Positions 17,838 through 26,820 of a stretch of 61,589 nucleotides of DNA are shown here, in pieces (the stretch's first letter is position 1; every line of letters begins with the position of its first letter). Made by a program: the position numbers and the translations under genes. A model generated the notes under the pieces. That model was not told where the DNA came from. It did not search any database and saw only the letters and a list, made by a program, of their open reading frames with translations. This DNA is from Planctomycetota bacterium. GTDB lineage: Bacteria; Planctomycetota; Planctomycetia; Gemmatales; Gemmataceae. Location: NCBI GenBank assembly GCA_021807595.1, contig JAKBCS010000009.1, positions 1 to 61,589 on the forward strand, written 5' to 3'.

Positions 17838-17864
17838 GGCGCGCCTTCTACCAGGAGGCGCGCC
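17838..17864. terminator. Palindromic hairpin after the hydrolase-like gene
   Basis: Eight-base arms GGCGCGCC at 17838-17845 and 17857-17864 pair across an 11-base loop, 11 bases after the stop codon. There is no T-run, so intrinsic termination is only possible. The remaining bases to 18108 show no gene. Confidence 0.4.
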
Positions 17865-18108
17865 GTCCGCTGAAATTGAGACGGAGCCATTTCTGGTTCT
17901 CCAGGTGAAGAGCGAGTTACTCGAACACCGCACCATCTGAATCCGCCGCAATTTCCCTTCGCCTAGCGTTTCGGATCGACCGCAACACCATCCTACCTTC
18001 CCGAGTCGGGATGCACTCTTCTCGCAATCCTGCCGAATTGAGTTGCCGACCCATCGCGCGGCCGTTACAACGTGACTGGATCAACCCACCGTAACCGGAG
18101 TTCCTATC

Positions 18109-19353
18109 ATGCTACGCCGAGTCTCGTTTTTTTCGCTTCTGTCTCTCGTCTTGGCCTCCATCCCCGCAGTTGCAGCGGAGAAGAGCGACGACTTTTTCTT
18201 CCGAAAGGGAGATCGCGTCGTTTACCTGGGAGATTCCATCACCGAGCAATATCAGTACAGCTCGTATATGGAATTGTATCTGACGACGCGATTCCCGCAG
18301 GGTGAGATGACATTCATCAATGCGGGCATCGGCGGCGACACGGCCACCGGCGGCGCGCGGCGCTTTGCCGAACACGTCTTGGCCGAGAAACCAACCGCGT
18401 TGACCATCGACTTCGGCATGAACGACGGTGGCTACGGCGGCTTCAATCCTTCCGCGGCCAAAAACTACATCGAGAGAACCGAGGAGATGCTCAAGGCCGC
18501 ACAAAAGGCCGGTTTCCGCGTCGCTCTCATCTCGCCCAACGCCGTCGAAATACGAGCCAGGCCGCAGTTGAAACTCTACCTGGAAACGCAGCAAAAGTTT
18601 TATGCTCCTCTCAAGGAGTTGGCCGAGAAGTACAAGGTGCCGTTCGTCGATCAGTACGCCGTGACGCGCAAGGTGTTGGATAAGATCGCCGCCGACAATG
18701 CGGACGTGCATCCGTTTCCCGACGGCGTTCACACCAATGGCCCCGGCGGCCTGCTGATGGCCCATACCATCCTCACCGGCTTAAAAGCGCCTGCCGTCGT
18801 CAGTGATGTCGAGATTGACGCCGCCGCCAAGAAAGTCAAGCCGACCGATTGTACCGTCGAAGAGTTGGCCGTGAGCAGCGACTGCGTGTCCTTCCAGCGC
18901 AAGGACAAGGCATTGCCGATGCCAGTTCAAAAGGACTGGCTGCCGATTTTGCCTTACGTCCACGAACTGAAGGATCTCAACTACTATGGCCTGAAGGTAA
19001 AGGGCCTCAACGGCAACAGCAAGTACGCCCTGAGCATCGACGACAAGAAAGTCGGCGAGTATAGCGGCGAGCAGCTGGACAAAGGCGTCAATCTAGGAAA
19101 CCTCAACGAAGGACCGATTTTCGATCGCGGACAGAAAGTTCATCAGATGATAACCGAGAAGAATAAGCTGGTTCATCATCGCTTCCGAAGCGTAGTCATG
19201 TTCAACGCCCCAGATTGGCTTGCCGATGCGGCCAAAGAGCGCAAGCCTCTGGAATTGAAGAAGTTGATGCACAAAATCGACTCGATGCAGGAGCAAATCT
19301 ATAAGGCGGCCCAGCCGAAGGCACATCGATTCGAGTTGAAGGCTATTCAATAA
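18109..19353 (+). CDS. Secreted SGNH/GDSL hydrolase
   Basis: 414 aa with a signal peptide (hydrophobic 5-21, cleavage near VAA-E). The SGNH blocks are complete: GDSIT with Ser43, NAGIGGDT (71-78), GMND with Asn105, and DGVHTN with D205 and H208. An extra C-terminal domain of about 190 residues follows the hydrolase core. Exported esterases of this kind in planctomycetes are often carbohydrate acetylesterase-like, but the substrate here is unknown. It is convergent with the sulfatase gene. Confidence 0.87.
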   Translation: MLRRVSFFSLLSLVLASIPAVAAEKSDDFFFRKGDRVVYLGDSITEQYQYSSYMELYLTTRFPQGEMTFINAGIGGDTATGGARRFAEHVLAEKPTALTIDFGMNDGGYGGFNPSAAKNYIERTEEMLKAAQKAGFRVALISPNAVEIRARPQLKLYLETQQKFYAPLKELAEKYKVPFVDQYAVTRKVLDKIAADNADVHPFPDGVHTNGPGGLLMAHTILTGLKAPAVVSDVEIDAAAKKVKPTDCTVEELAVSSDCVSFQRKDKALPMPVQKDWLPILPYVHELKDLNYYGLKVKGLNGNSKYALSIDDKKVGEYSGEQLDKGVNLGNLNEGPIFDRGQKVHQMITEKNKLVHHRFRSVVMFNAPDWLADAAKERKPLELKKLMHKIDSMQEQIYKAAQPKAHRFELKAIQ

Positions 19354-19371
19354 AGTCGATACTCGCTTTCT

Positions 19372-19469
19372 CCGCCCGCTGCGGGCGGGTGAGAGATCGA
19401 GGACTGCGGGTCAACTTCCTCCAAGGTTCGCTGCGAAGCCAAGCGCGAGAGCGACGCGCTAGGCTTCGC
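19372..19469. terminator. Paired hairpins between convergent genes
   Basis: Two inverted repeats lie in the 154-base gap between the SGNH hydrolase and the sulfatase. CCGCCC/GGGCGG is at 19372-19388, and GCGAAGCC...GGCTTCGC is at 19433-19469, extended by AGCGCG/CGCGCT after one mismatch. Their position between two converging stop codons suggests bidirectional termination. Confidence 0.5.
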
Positions 19470-19507
19470 GGCAAGCCGAAGCTAATTGTGGGCGCGATTG
19501 AATCGAC

Positions 19508-20929
19508 CTATTTACTCCGTTTATCCTCTTTCCGCCTCTCGTACTGCGACAAGCTGTCGGCGATTAAACCGCGCTCGATTAGCTCGCGTTCGGGCACCGC
19601 ACCGAGGTCGTTCGTCTCTTTCATCCAGCGGTCGAGCGCGGCGCGCAGTTCGATGAGCTTCTCTTTATGTTTTGGATCGTCGGCGAGATTCTTGACTTCA
19701 TCGGGGTCGGCGTCCAAGTCGTACAGTTCCTCGCGCGGTTTGGTTGCGGCAAAAAAAGCGTCCTGGACGGAGTTCAGCTTGCCCTCGGCGTGCAACTTCC
19801 GCCATACCTGCATCGTTGGCATCAACTCCATGTAGGCGATGCGCTGGGCGTGCGACCATTCCGGGTGGAAATTGCGAATGTACTGAGAGTGCTTGTCGCG
19901 TACGGCGCGGATGCGGTCGGGCGTTTCGTCCATGCGGTCGCGCGCGGCGAAGATGTACTTGCGTTCGGCGGTCTTCTTGGGGCCGAGAACGACTTGTCCT
20001 TGCAACTGTTTCGGCACCTCGATCCCGGCCAATGCCAGCATGGTCGGCGCGAAATCGAGGAAGCAAACGAGTTCGTCGCGCACCGTATTGGGCTTTATGT
20101 GACCCGGCCAACGCACGAGCAGCGGCACATGGATGCCCCGATTGTAAACCCACCGCTTGCCGCGCGGCAGACCGCGACCGTGATCGCCCGTCAGAAAGAC
20201 AATGGTGTTGTCTGCTACGCCAGCCTTGTCGAGGGCGTCGAGGACGACGCCGACCTGATAATCGACGGCTGTAACCAACTCATAATAGTTGGCAAGATCG
20301 CGCCGAACCTCCGGCGTATCGGGATAGTATGCGGGCAGTTTCAACCCTGCGGGGTCGCGGCGTTCCGAAGGTTTCAGGCGTTCGGTGTTCTTGGCGAAAC
20401 GGGTGGCGGGGGCGCGGATTTGGCTTTCGTGGCTGGTAAAGATGTTGTAGAAGCCGAAGAAAGGCTGTTTGGGAACCTCTTTCGTCCAATCCGAGGTGAT
20501 ATCGAAGGCTTTGGGCGGCAGATCGAAGTTGAAATCCGTTTTGCCGTAGGGCGTCTTCGTCGGCCAAGCGATGGTATAGCCGGCCTTCTTGAGATAGTCG
20601 GTGAACATGGGGGGCGGCTTAAGCAATTTCGAACGCATGTGGTGCGTGCCGATGCTCGTGGGATAGCGACCGGTGATGAGACCAGATCGGCTGGGAGCGC
20701 ACACCGGGGCATGCGTGAAACAGCGGGTGAAGCGCGCGCCCTGAGCGGCGAGGCGATCTATGTTCGGCGTCACGGCACTGGTATCGCCGTAACAGCCGAG
20801 TTCCGGTCCCATGTCCTCGCCCACGATCAGAACGATATTTGGCGGTTTCCGCGGCGCGCCGTCGGCGCGCCCAGGCAATACAGGAACGAGAAGAGACAAC
20901 GCCACCAGTCCGCAGCGCGCGAGTAGCAT
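19508..20929 (-). CDS. Secreted sulfatase (alkaline-phosphatase superfamily)
   Basis: 473 aa with a signal peptide (hydrophobic 5-20). Metal-binding start of the domain is IVGEDMG (35-41). The sulfatase signature CAPSRSG has Cys77, which would be converted to formylglycine by an FGE enzyme, and GRYP follows. GDHGRG later in the protein provides further metal ligands. Exported sulfatases are expanded in planctomycetes and remove sulfate from polysaccharides; the exact substrate is unknown. An AGGA site lies 9 bases before the ATG. An FGE-domain gene sits at the far right of the window but is not linked to it. Confidence 0.92.
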   Translation of the reverse strand: MLLARCGLVALSLLVPVLPGRADGAPRKPPNIVLIVGEDMGPELGCYGDTSAVTPNIDRLAAQGARFTRCFTHAPVCAPSRSGLITGRYPTSIGTHHMRSKLLKPPPMFTDYLKKAGYTIAWPTKTPYGKTDFNFDLPPKAFDITSDWTKEVPKQPFFGFYNIFTSHESQIRAPATRFAKNTERLKPSERRDPAGLKLPAYYPDTPEVRRDLANYYELVTAVDYQVGVVLDALDKAGVADNTIVFLTGDHGRGLPRGKRWVYNRGIHVPLLVRWPGHIKPNTVRDELVCFLDFAPTMLALAGIEVPKQLQGQVVLGPKKTAERKYIFAARDRMDETPDRIRAVRDKHSQYIRNFHPEWSHAQRIAYMELMPTMQVWRKLHAEGKLNSVQDAFFAATKPREELYDLDADPDEVKNLADDPKHKEKLIELRAALDRWMKETNDLGAVPERELIERGLIADSLSQYERRKEDKRSK

Positions 20930-21110
20930 GAATTAGTCCTCGATCGAGTTTGAGGTTAAGCGTTGAGAATACGAACACCACCAAGGTTCGAGTTCGGCAC
21001 GGATGGCTCCGTCCCAGCAATCCATGATGGATCTTACTGTTGGGAACGGCAAGGTCGTTCGTCTACTTTACGGACGGCACGACTTTTTGCGAAAGCGAAG
21101 GAATCTCTCC

Positions 21111-21587
21111 ATGCTCTGTCTCAATAAGCTGTTTACGCTCTCGCATGGGCTTGGGCTGTCGTTGATTGCCGTCGCCGCTGGTTTAACTGTCTGGGCCTTT
21201 CCGGGCATGGATCAGGACGGTGCGCGCGCTACGAAGGTCCAAGAATGGTCGATTGCCGACATGCTCTCGCAATTGAAAGAGTCCGGCGTGGAACTACGAG
21301 TCGTCTCCACGCGGAAGGACGGCCGAATCGAGCAATCCGCGTTCTTGACCGCCACAAATCAAAGTTGGCACGAACTGAATCTCCTTCCAAAATCGTCGCA
21401 GCACATGAATCTTTGGAATAACACGCTCTATTGCGAGCGCAGCCCAAGGGATGCGGACTTGACCGTTCAAGCCGAACTCTGGGGCGAGAACTGCTTGATC
21501 GTGGAGCCATTCGTGTTCTTTGGCGATCGAAACCTTTTGGAGCGCGTTCGTTCCGCCCTTGAAGCCCCCCTCGCCTCCGGCATCTGA
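21111..21587 (+). CDS. Hypothetical protein with N-terminal membrane anchor
   Basis: 158 aa, not recognised. There is one hydrophobic segment near residues 10-29 (signal anchor or signal peptide), then a compact soluble region with no motif. ATG 21111 is selected because GAAGGA lies about 9 bases upstream; the open frame extends upstream to 21003 without similar support. It is 109 bases before the RdgC-like gene, same strand. Confidence 0.5.
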   Translation: MLCLNKLFTLSHGLGLSLIAVAAGLTVWAFPGMDQDGARATKVQEWSIADMLSQLKESGVELRVVSTRKDGRIEQSAFLTATNQSWHELNLLPKSSQHMNLWNNTLYCERSPRDADLTVQAELWGENCLIVEPFVFFGDRNLLERVRSALEAPLASGI

Positions 21588-21696
21588 TCGATGGAATCTT
21601 CCCTGTGGTCCGAATCCGCCTGAATTGCCCCACTGCCTCGCGCCGATAGATCTGAGGGGGACATTCCGTCCAGCGATGCGGGAAGCGAGGCAGTGA

Positions 21697-22875
21697 ATGG
21701 GATTTTTCTCCGGGCGCGTCACCTTCGGCCGGTATCGGGTCCAAGGTCCGTCTCCGGGCATGTTCGGGCCGGAACATCTGCAACGCCTCCAAACGCACGC
21801 CATCGGCAAACAGAAAGTCGTTTCCGCGGACGGCGTGGAGAGCGGCTGGACGGCGGGAGATCACCTGCTCGATACCTCGTTCGATCTCGCCAAGAATATC
21901 GTCAACGATGCACTGCATTTTTGTCTGCGCGTCGATACCATGCGATTGCCCAACGATTTGTTGCGCGCTTACACTCAGATCGAGCTTCAAGGCTTGGCCG
22001 CATCCAATCCTAGCGGCATCCCTAGCGCCAAGCAAAAACGCGAAGCGCGCGAATTAGCGCGCGAGAAACTGGAAGAAGAAGCGCGCGACGGTCGATTTAT
22101 CAAACGCAAAGTCTTTCCGATTCTATGGGACGCGCCTTCGAACGAACTGCTGATCGGAACCACCTCGGTGACGGCGCTCGATCGACTACATCTGTTGTTC
22201 GAGGATACGTTCGGCTGTGGGTTCGAGCCGTTGAGCGCGGGACAACAAGCATTTCGCCTTGCCGAGCCGCGCCAGCAGACACGCGGCATCGACGACGCCG
22301 CGCCGGCCTCGTTCGTGCCAGGTTCGTCTCCCGCTGAGGTGGCGTGGATTGTCGATGAGAACAGCCGCGATTTTTTAGGCAATGAGTATCTGCTTTGGTT
22401 GTGGTACCTGCTCGATGCCGAGTCCGACACGGTGGGATTAAGCGATGGCAGCGAAGCCGCTGTGATGTTGACGCGGACGCTAATGCTAGAATGCCCGCGC
22501 GGCCAGACAGGACGCCAGAGCATCAGTAGCGACGGCCCGACGCGCTTGCCGGAGGCACGCCGAGCCATTCAATCCGGGAAACTGCCGCGCAAAGTCGGTC
22601 TCCTCGTCGTTCGCCACGATGCCCAGTACGAACTGACGCTACAAGCCGAGACGCTGGCCGTGAGCGGAGCGAAGCTGCCCGCGCCGGAGGCGAGCGAGGA
22701 ACGCGCACGCTTGGAGGAGCGCATCGTGCAAGTGCGCCATCTCCTGGAGACACTCGATCTGCTGTACGACGCGTTCACCTCCAAGCGCGCCAGCGATCAG
22801 TGGTCGAAAGAATTGGCGAAGATGCAGAAATGGTTGGCGCGCGAAGAGCGCGGGCGCGTGTCGGCAGTGGGGTAA
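21697..22875 (+). CDS. RdgC-like protein (putative)
   Basis: 392 aa. The overall pattern resembles recombination-associated RdgC: MGFFSGRVTF at the N-terminus, a charged K/R/E-rich helix (KQKREARELAREK), a short FPILWD beta segment, the EYLLWLWYLLD motif seen in RdgC-like proteins of deltaproteobacteria and planctomycetes, and a Glu/Arg-rich C-terminal helix. RdgC binds double-stranded DNA and modulates RecA. No catalytic motif is visible. Similarity was judged by eye and is moderate, so unknown function remains possible. It stands alone, with GAGG before the ATG. Confidence 0.5.
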   Translation: MGFFSGRVTFGRYRVQGPSPGMFGPEHLQRLQTHAIGKQKVVSADGVESGWTAGDHLLDTSFDLAKNIVNDALHFCLRVDTMRLPNDLLRAYTQIELQGLAASNPSGIPSAKQKREARELAREKLEEEARDGRFIKRKVFPILWDAPSNELLIGTTSVTALDRLHLLFEDTFGCGFEPLSAGQQAFRLAEPRQQTRGIDDAAPASFVPGSSPAEVAWIVDENSRDFLGNEYLLWLWYLLDAESDTVGLSDGSEAAVMLTRTLMLECPRGQTGRQSISSDGPTRLPEARRAIQSGKLPRKVGLLVVRHDAQYELTLQAETLAVSGAKLPAPEASEERARLEERIVQVRHLLETLDLLYDAFTSKRASDQWSKELAKMQKWLAREERGRVSAVG

Positions 22876-23092
22876 AGCTGCGAGCGATCACGGCAAAGAG
22901 GAGACGATTCGCTCAAAAGGTTTCCCAGGCTTGGCCCGGCGGGATGCGTTCTCGACGAAACGATCTTGTCAAAAACACGTCGATGAGGCTAAGCTAGACC
23001 GCATTCGAGCGACCTCGACCGCCGATCCAGGCGCGATCTCGGCCACGAGGCTCTCTCCTCAACGGAAAGTCTTAAGCCAGGAAGGTGAAGCC

Positions 23093-23362
23093 ATGCAGGA
23101 CCGCGCGTTTATTCGTCGCACACTCATCGAGTTATTGGAAGCCGACACGGGCGAAAATCACAGCGATCTGGATGAATCCGTCAATCTGCGCGAGGGGCTA
23201 GGTCTCGATTCGGTCGATGTCGTCAGCATCGTTTCGCAGATCGAACGCCGTTTTCACATTCGATTGACGCATCAAGAATTGGAGAAGCTCGTCGCCGTGT
23301 CCGACGTGTTGGATTTGCTGGAAGCGAAGTTGGCCGACACCTCGTCGAAGTCCGCCGCCTAA
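23093..23362 (+). CDS. Acyl carrier protein
   Basis: 89 aa carrier with the phosphopantetheine attachment motif GLDSVD (Ser40), acidic helices and the expected length. It is not next to fabD, fabG or fabF, so it is probably a dedicated rather than the housekeeping ACP. AGGAAGG precedes the ATG. It converges on an alpha-oxoamine synthase gene; in bacterial sphingolipid clusters a serine palmitoyltransferase and its own ACP are neighbours, so a role in supplying its acyl chain is a reasonable inference. Confidence 0.88.
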   Translation: MQDRAFIRRTLIELLEADTGENHSDLDESVNLREGLGLDSVDVVSIVSQIERRFHIRLTHQELEKLVAVSDVLDLLEAKLADTSSKSAA

Positions 23363-23370
23363 AATCGGAT

Positions 23371-23418
23371 GTCCGCGAAACGACAAGTCGAATCCCTTCG
23401 ATTTATCGTTTCGCGGAC
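23371..23418. terminator. Strong bidirectional hairpin between convergent genes
   Basis: A perfect 13-bp stem (23371-23383 with 23406-23418, GTCCGCGAAACGA and its complement) encloses a second 5-bp stem TCGAA/TTCGA (23388-23401). It sits 8 bases after the ACP stop and 6 bases before the end of the facing gene, so it can serve both. A half copy (TCGTTTCGCGGAC-like) occurs near 28910, close to the glmS stop. Confidence 0.65.
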
Positions 23419-23424
23419 AGTCCC

Positions 23425-24684
23425 TCATGCCGCTCGCCGAGCCACCGTCTCCGGCCCCGGCAGACGAATCACTTTCGATAGCTTCGTAATCGCATCGAGC
23501 AGTCCCGCAATGGACTCGGTGAGATGGTTGGCGTTGACCTGGATGCGCAACACTCCCGCATGATACGGCACGGCGGGGAATGTCACCGATTGGACGTAGT
23601 AGCCCTGCTCGAAGAGGTAGTTGCCTCCGTTGAGCGTGTCTTCCTCATCGCCGATCAGAACCGACAAGATCGGCGTTTGACCTCCCAAAACGACGAGATC
23701 CCGGTCGATCAATCCCTTGCTCAGTTGCCGAATGTTTCGATGCAGCCGGGCCGAGAGCAGTTCGTATTCCGCCGAATTGAGAATGTCGCAAACGGTGCAA
23801 ATCGCCTCGAGATAGCACGGAGCCACAGGACCGCCGAAGATGTAGGTGTTGGAACGCATCTTCAGCAAGCGCTTCATCTCGTGGGTGCAGCCGATGAAGC
23901 CGCCCATGCACGAAAAGCCCTTCGACAACGAACCGATGACGAGCGCGTTGTCGTAATCGCCCAGAGCATCCAAGACGGTGCCGCGTCCTTGCCTGCCCAT
24001 GACGCCGGTTCCGTGCGCGTCATCGACGTAGAGGATGGCTCGGCGTTGCAAGCAGACGCGATTGAGTTGCTCCAAAGGCGGCAACTCTCCGCTCATGCTG
24101 TAGACGCCGTCAATCGCGACCACGGCACAACGATACTCGCCCGCTTCGTCGAGAACCTTGGCCAACGCTTCGGGGTTGCAGTGCGAAAACGAGAACAGGC
24201 GCGTGCCGTTGGCCTTGGCGATTTTGGCCCCTTCCTGAATCGAGTTGTGCGCTTGCTCGTCGACCACTAGCACGTCTTGGCGACCGACCAAGCCGGGAAT
24301 GGCCCCCATGTTGGCGAGCGTGACGGACGGATAAATCAACGTCGCCTCGGTTCCCAGCCACTCCGCCAATTTATCTTCGGCATCGATGTTGGCTTGAATG
24401 CTTGAGAAGGCGCGCGACGCGCCATTGTGCGATCCCCAACGTCGGATGCCTCGGTGGAGCGCGTTCAGAACGCGCGGATCCTGATCCAATCCCAGGAAAC
24501 TATCGGAGCCGAAGTTGACGACTTTTTTGCCGCCGACTTCAATGACGCGATGGGGATCCATGCGTCCGACGACCATGTCTTTCATGTGCGTCGTTGGGAA
24601 AAGCTCGGCGAAATGTTCGATGAAGCGAATCAAGCCGTTCTGGCGTAGGGCGTTGGCCAGTTGCTGCATCGGGGAGACAATCAT
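23425..24684 (-). CDS. Alpha-oxoamine synthase (serine palmitoyltransferase / KAPA synthase type)
   Basis: PLP enzyme condensing an amino acid with an acyl thioester, 419 aa. The PLP lysine is K255 in GSLSKGF, the aspartate lies in VDDAHGTG (220-227), and a stacking histidine is in DEQAHNS (143-149). The SLSKGF...GGF context resembles serine palmitoyltransferase more than BioF (GTLGKA). No bio genes are near, and an ACP gene faces it. Start ATG 24684 has AAGAAGG upstream; the frame extends to 24768. BioF or 2-amino-3-ketobutyrate ligase remain alternatives. Confidence 0.82.
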   Translation of the reverse strand: MIVSPMQQLANALRQNGLIRFIEHFAELFPTTHMKDMVVGRMDPHRVIEVGGKKVVNFGSDSFLGLDQDPRVLNALHRGIRRWGSHNGASRAFSSIQANIDAEDKLAEWLGTEATLIYPSVTLANMGAIPGLVGRQDVLVVDEQAHNSIQEGAKIAKANGTRLFSFSHCNPEALAKVLDEAGEYRCAVVAIDGVYSMSGELPPLEQLNRVCLQRRAILYVDDAHGTGVMGRQGRGTVLDALGDYDNALVIGSLSKGFSCMGGFIGCTHEMKRLLKMRSNTYIFGGPVAPCYLEAICTVCDILNSAEYELLSARLHRNIRQLSKGLIDRDLVVLGGQTPILSVLIGDEEDTLNGGNYLFEQGYYVQSVTFPAVPYHAGVLRIQVNANHLTESIAGLLDAITKLSKVIRLPGPETVARRAA

Positions 24685-25042
24685 ACGGACCTTCTTTTCC
24701 TCATGGGTCGAGCTGGAAAGCCCGACGGAGCATGTGAGGTCGGGATCAACGCCCCGACTCGCCTTCACGCGATGGTGTACGGCGGGGATGCGGGCACATC
24801 AAACCAAAAACCATGACGGTGAGCAAGCGGAATCGGCTGCATTCGGACAGAGTCGAATCCCCCTCGCTTCCCTGGCTTGCCGCGCCAAACGATCCCTCGT
24901 CCATCATCGGTTCGATGCAATGAGTCCGTTGAGCTTTTTTGGAAAAGAACGCACATTTTACCCGACCGTCGAGAATGGAGGACGATTTGCGAACGAAAGC
25001 GCGAAGCAGCTAAAGCAAGAGGAGGATCTCCTCTAACTCGAC
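24685..25042. other. Intergenic, nothing recognised
   Basis: About 360 bases between the PLP enzyme start and the end of the MBL-fold gene, both on the minus strand. It holds the promoter region of the PLP enzyme. No palindrome, RNA gene or supported reading frame was seen. Confidence 0.4.
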
Positions 25043-26101
25043 TCAACAAGAAACGGCTAATCCCTCATGCACGATGCGCGCCCGGCAAGCGTCTTCGGGG
25101 CATCCGGAGCGGCGGAGTTCCTCGCGCAGTCGTTCGCGCAGATATGCCTCCAATCGCGCGATGCCCTCGTCGTTTCGCGCGGGATCGCGATGCCCCACAT
25201 GCAGTTCGCGCACTCCAGCGGCGACAGCAGTGGCCGCGCAGGCTTCGATCGTGCTGTGCCCCCAACCCTGGCGCGGCATGGCTGAACTAGTTCCGATTTG
25301 CTCGCGCCCCTCGTATTCGGCGCGGGTGTATTGGCCTTCGGTGTACAGAACGTCCGCTCCGCGTGCAAAGGCCGCCAGTCCGGCATCGGGAGATTCGATT
25401 TGTTCGTGATCGGTGGCGAATACGAAGGCTCGGCCGGCGTTCTCCAAGCGATAGGCCAAGCAGCCTCCCGGATGGGTCAGCGCGTGCGTGCGAATGTGCG
25501 TGGAGCCGATGGAAAAGGAACTGCCCGGCTCGATGGGTCGAAACTCCTCAATCGCCTTCATTTGCTCGTAGGTGGGTGGAAAATAGTGACGGCTCATCCG
25601 CGATTGCGGATCGAACAGAACGCCGAGTTGATGGATCAGGCTCGGCGATCCCCATAGAGTAAAACGATTATCCGCATCGTAATAGGGGGAGAAATACGGC
25701 GTGCCGCAGATATGATCGAGATGGGGATGCGTTACCAGAACGTGGGCGCTGCGCTGCGGGCCAGGCGGTTTGTCGCGCCAGCGTTCGGCGAGGGAGACGC
25801 CGAGTTCGCGGAGTCCGCTGCCGCAATCGAGAATGAGCAGCGCGTCCGGCGTTTTCACCTCGACGCAAGTGGTGTTGCCGCCGTAGCCGCTGCGAAGGTG
25901 AAACGGCAATTCGTCCTCGATTCGACGGCGGATGTTCGCTTCCAACTCAGGCCCCGGAAGAAGATCGGCCAAGCGACCGCGTTCGATGAGCTGTTTGACG
26001 GCGGCGACGAGCCTCTCGGTAACCTCGGTAGGCCGCAACGGAGCGGTCAGGGTTCCGGTGACTCCCCAATAGACGATGGAAAAGATAGGTTCTGTCGCCA
26101 T
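25043..26101 (-). CDS. MBL-fold metallo-hydrolase
   Basis: 352 aa metallo-beta-lactamase fold protein. The di-metal motif HPHLDH (125-130) follows LDCGSG (91-96); later candidates for ligands are in THPGG, FATDHE and HSTIEA. It has a long N-terminal extension (about 70 residues) before the core. The GYGGNTTCVEV entry resembles phosphodiesterase or RNase Z-like members rather than lactamases. ATG 26101 is chosen because GAGG lies about 9 bases upstream; ATG 26110 directly abuts that site. The substrate is unknown. Confidence 0.8.
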   Translation of the reverse strand: MATEPIFSIVYWGVTGTLTAPLRPTEVTERLVAAVKQLIERGRLADLLPGPELEANIRRRIEDELPFHLRSGYGGNTTCVEVKTPDALLILDCGSGLRELGVSLAERWRDKPPGPQRSAHVLVTHPHLDHICGTPYFSPYYDADNRFTLWGSPSLIHQLGVLFDPQSRMSRHYFPPTYEQMKAIEEFRPIEPGSSFSIGSTHIRTHALTHPGGCLAYRLENAGRAFVFATDHEQIESPDAGLAAFARGADVLYTEGQYTRAEYEGREQIGTSSAMPRQGWGHSTIEACAATAVAAGVRELHVGHRDPARNDEGIARLEAYLRERLREELRRSGCPEDACRARIVHEGLAVSC

Positions 26102-26290
26102 GACGACCATCCTCGGCCTCGCGTTCGCCTTCCCTTATGTTACACAATGCCTGCCGCTCGCGTCCGCGCCATCCGGCCTCAAAGGGAAGGAAGACGGTCT
26201 CTGGAGGACTCTCTCGGACACACTCGAACTCAACGGTCTCGTGGAAGTTAACCGATCCACCGAGGGATGCGAAAAACGACGGAGAGTCCG

Positions 26291-26340
26291 TCTCAGAAGC
26301 CCCCTCTCCCCTGATTACAGGGGAGAGGGGGCTTCTGAGA
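26291..26340. repeat. Perfect 22-bp stem copy of the C-rich palindrome
   Basis: Arms 26291-26312 and 26319-26340 are perfectly complementary with a six-base loop GATTAC. The core CCCCTCTCCCCT is shared with the elements at 1-190 and 30.8 kb, and the outer flank CAGTTTCGGAG recalls their GGAACAGACTCTGAG end. It sits 16 bases beyond the end of the small membrane protein gene and may act as its terminator. Confidence 0.75.
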
Positions 26341-26355
26341 CAGTTTCGGAGCCAT

Positions 26356-26700
26356 TCAATTGTTGGACGGTGGACGGTCGATGATGCCCTGAGGCGGCGG
26401 CGAATCGTCGGTGAAATTGAAATTCGGATCGACGGGTTGCGTGGGATTGGAAGAATGGCGGTGCCGCCTTTCCCATTCCTTATGCGCGCGAGCGAACTCC
26501 ACCATCCGCTGCTTCTCTTTCAGCGAACGATAGCTCCACCAACGAACGAGGTTGTAGACCATCAACGCCAACATCAGCCAGACGCCCGGAAAGCTGAAGC
26601 GGCCGATCTGGATTTGAAATCGCTCGCCGCCGAGCAGAAACTCGTAAGCAAACAACACCACGGCGCAGATCAACCAGAATAATGCCAAAAAGAGGTTCAT
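26356..26700 (-). CDS. Small membrane protein of unknown function
   Basis: 114 aa with two predicted membrane helices (about 2-22 and 36-54), a charged helix (LKEKQRMVEFARAHKEWERR) and a Pro/Asn-rich tail. No known domain. AGGAG lies immediately before the ATG. It is divergent from the RraA-family gene. Confidence 0.6.
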   Translation of the reverse strand: MNLFLALFWLICAVVLFAYEFLLGGERFQIQIGRFSFPGVWLMLALMVYNLVRWWSYRSLKEKQRMVEFARAHKEWERRHRHSSNPTQPVDPNFNFTDDSPPPQGIIDRPPSNN

Positions 26701-26820
26701 GCTCCTATTGTCTGCTTCCGCGATGCCGATGACAACGGAGTTTTCTCTTGGTGTCCAAGCGCCGCTTCTCGTACTATGTTCTCAGTCTGATCTTTTCCTT
26801 TCTTCCACGGGGTGCTTCTC

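Noticed and set aside
24800-24900. tRNA-like T-arm (GAGTCGAATCCCC)
   Set aside because: No acceptor, D or anticodon arms can be formed around it.
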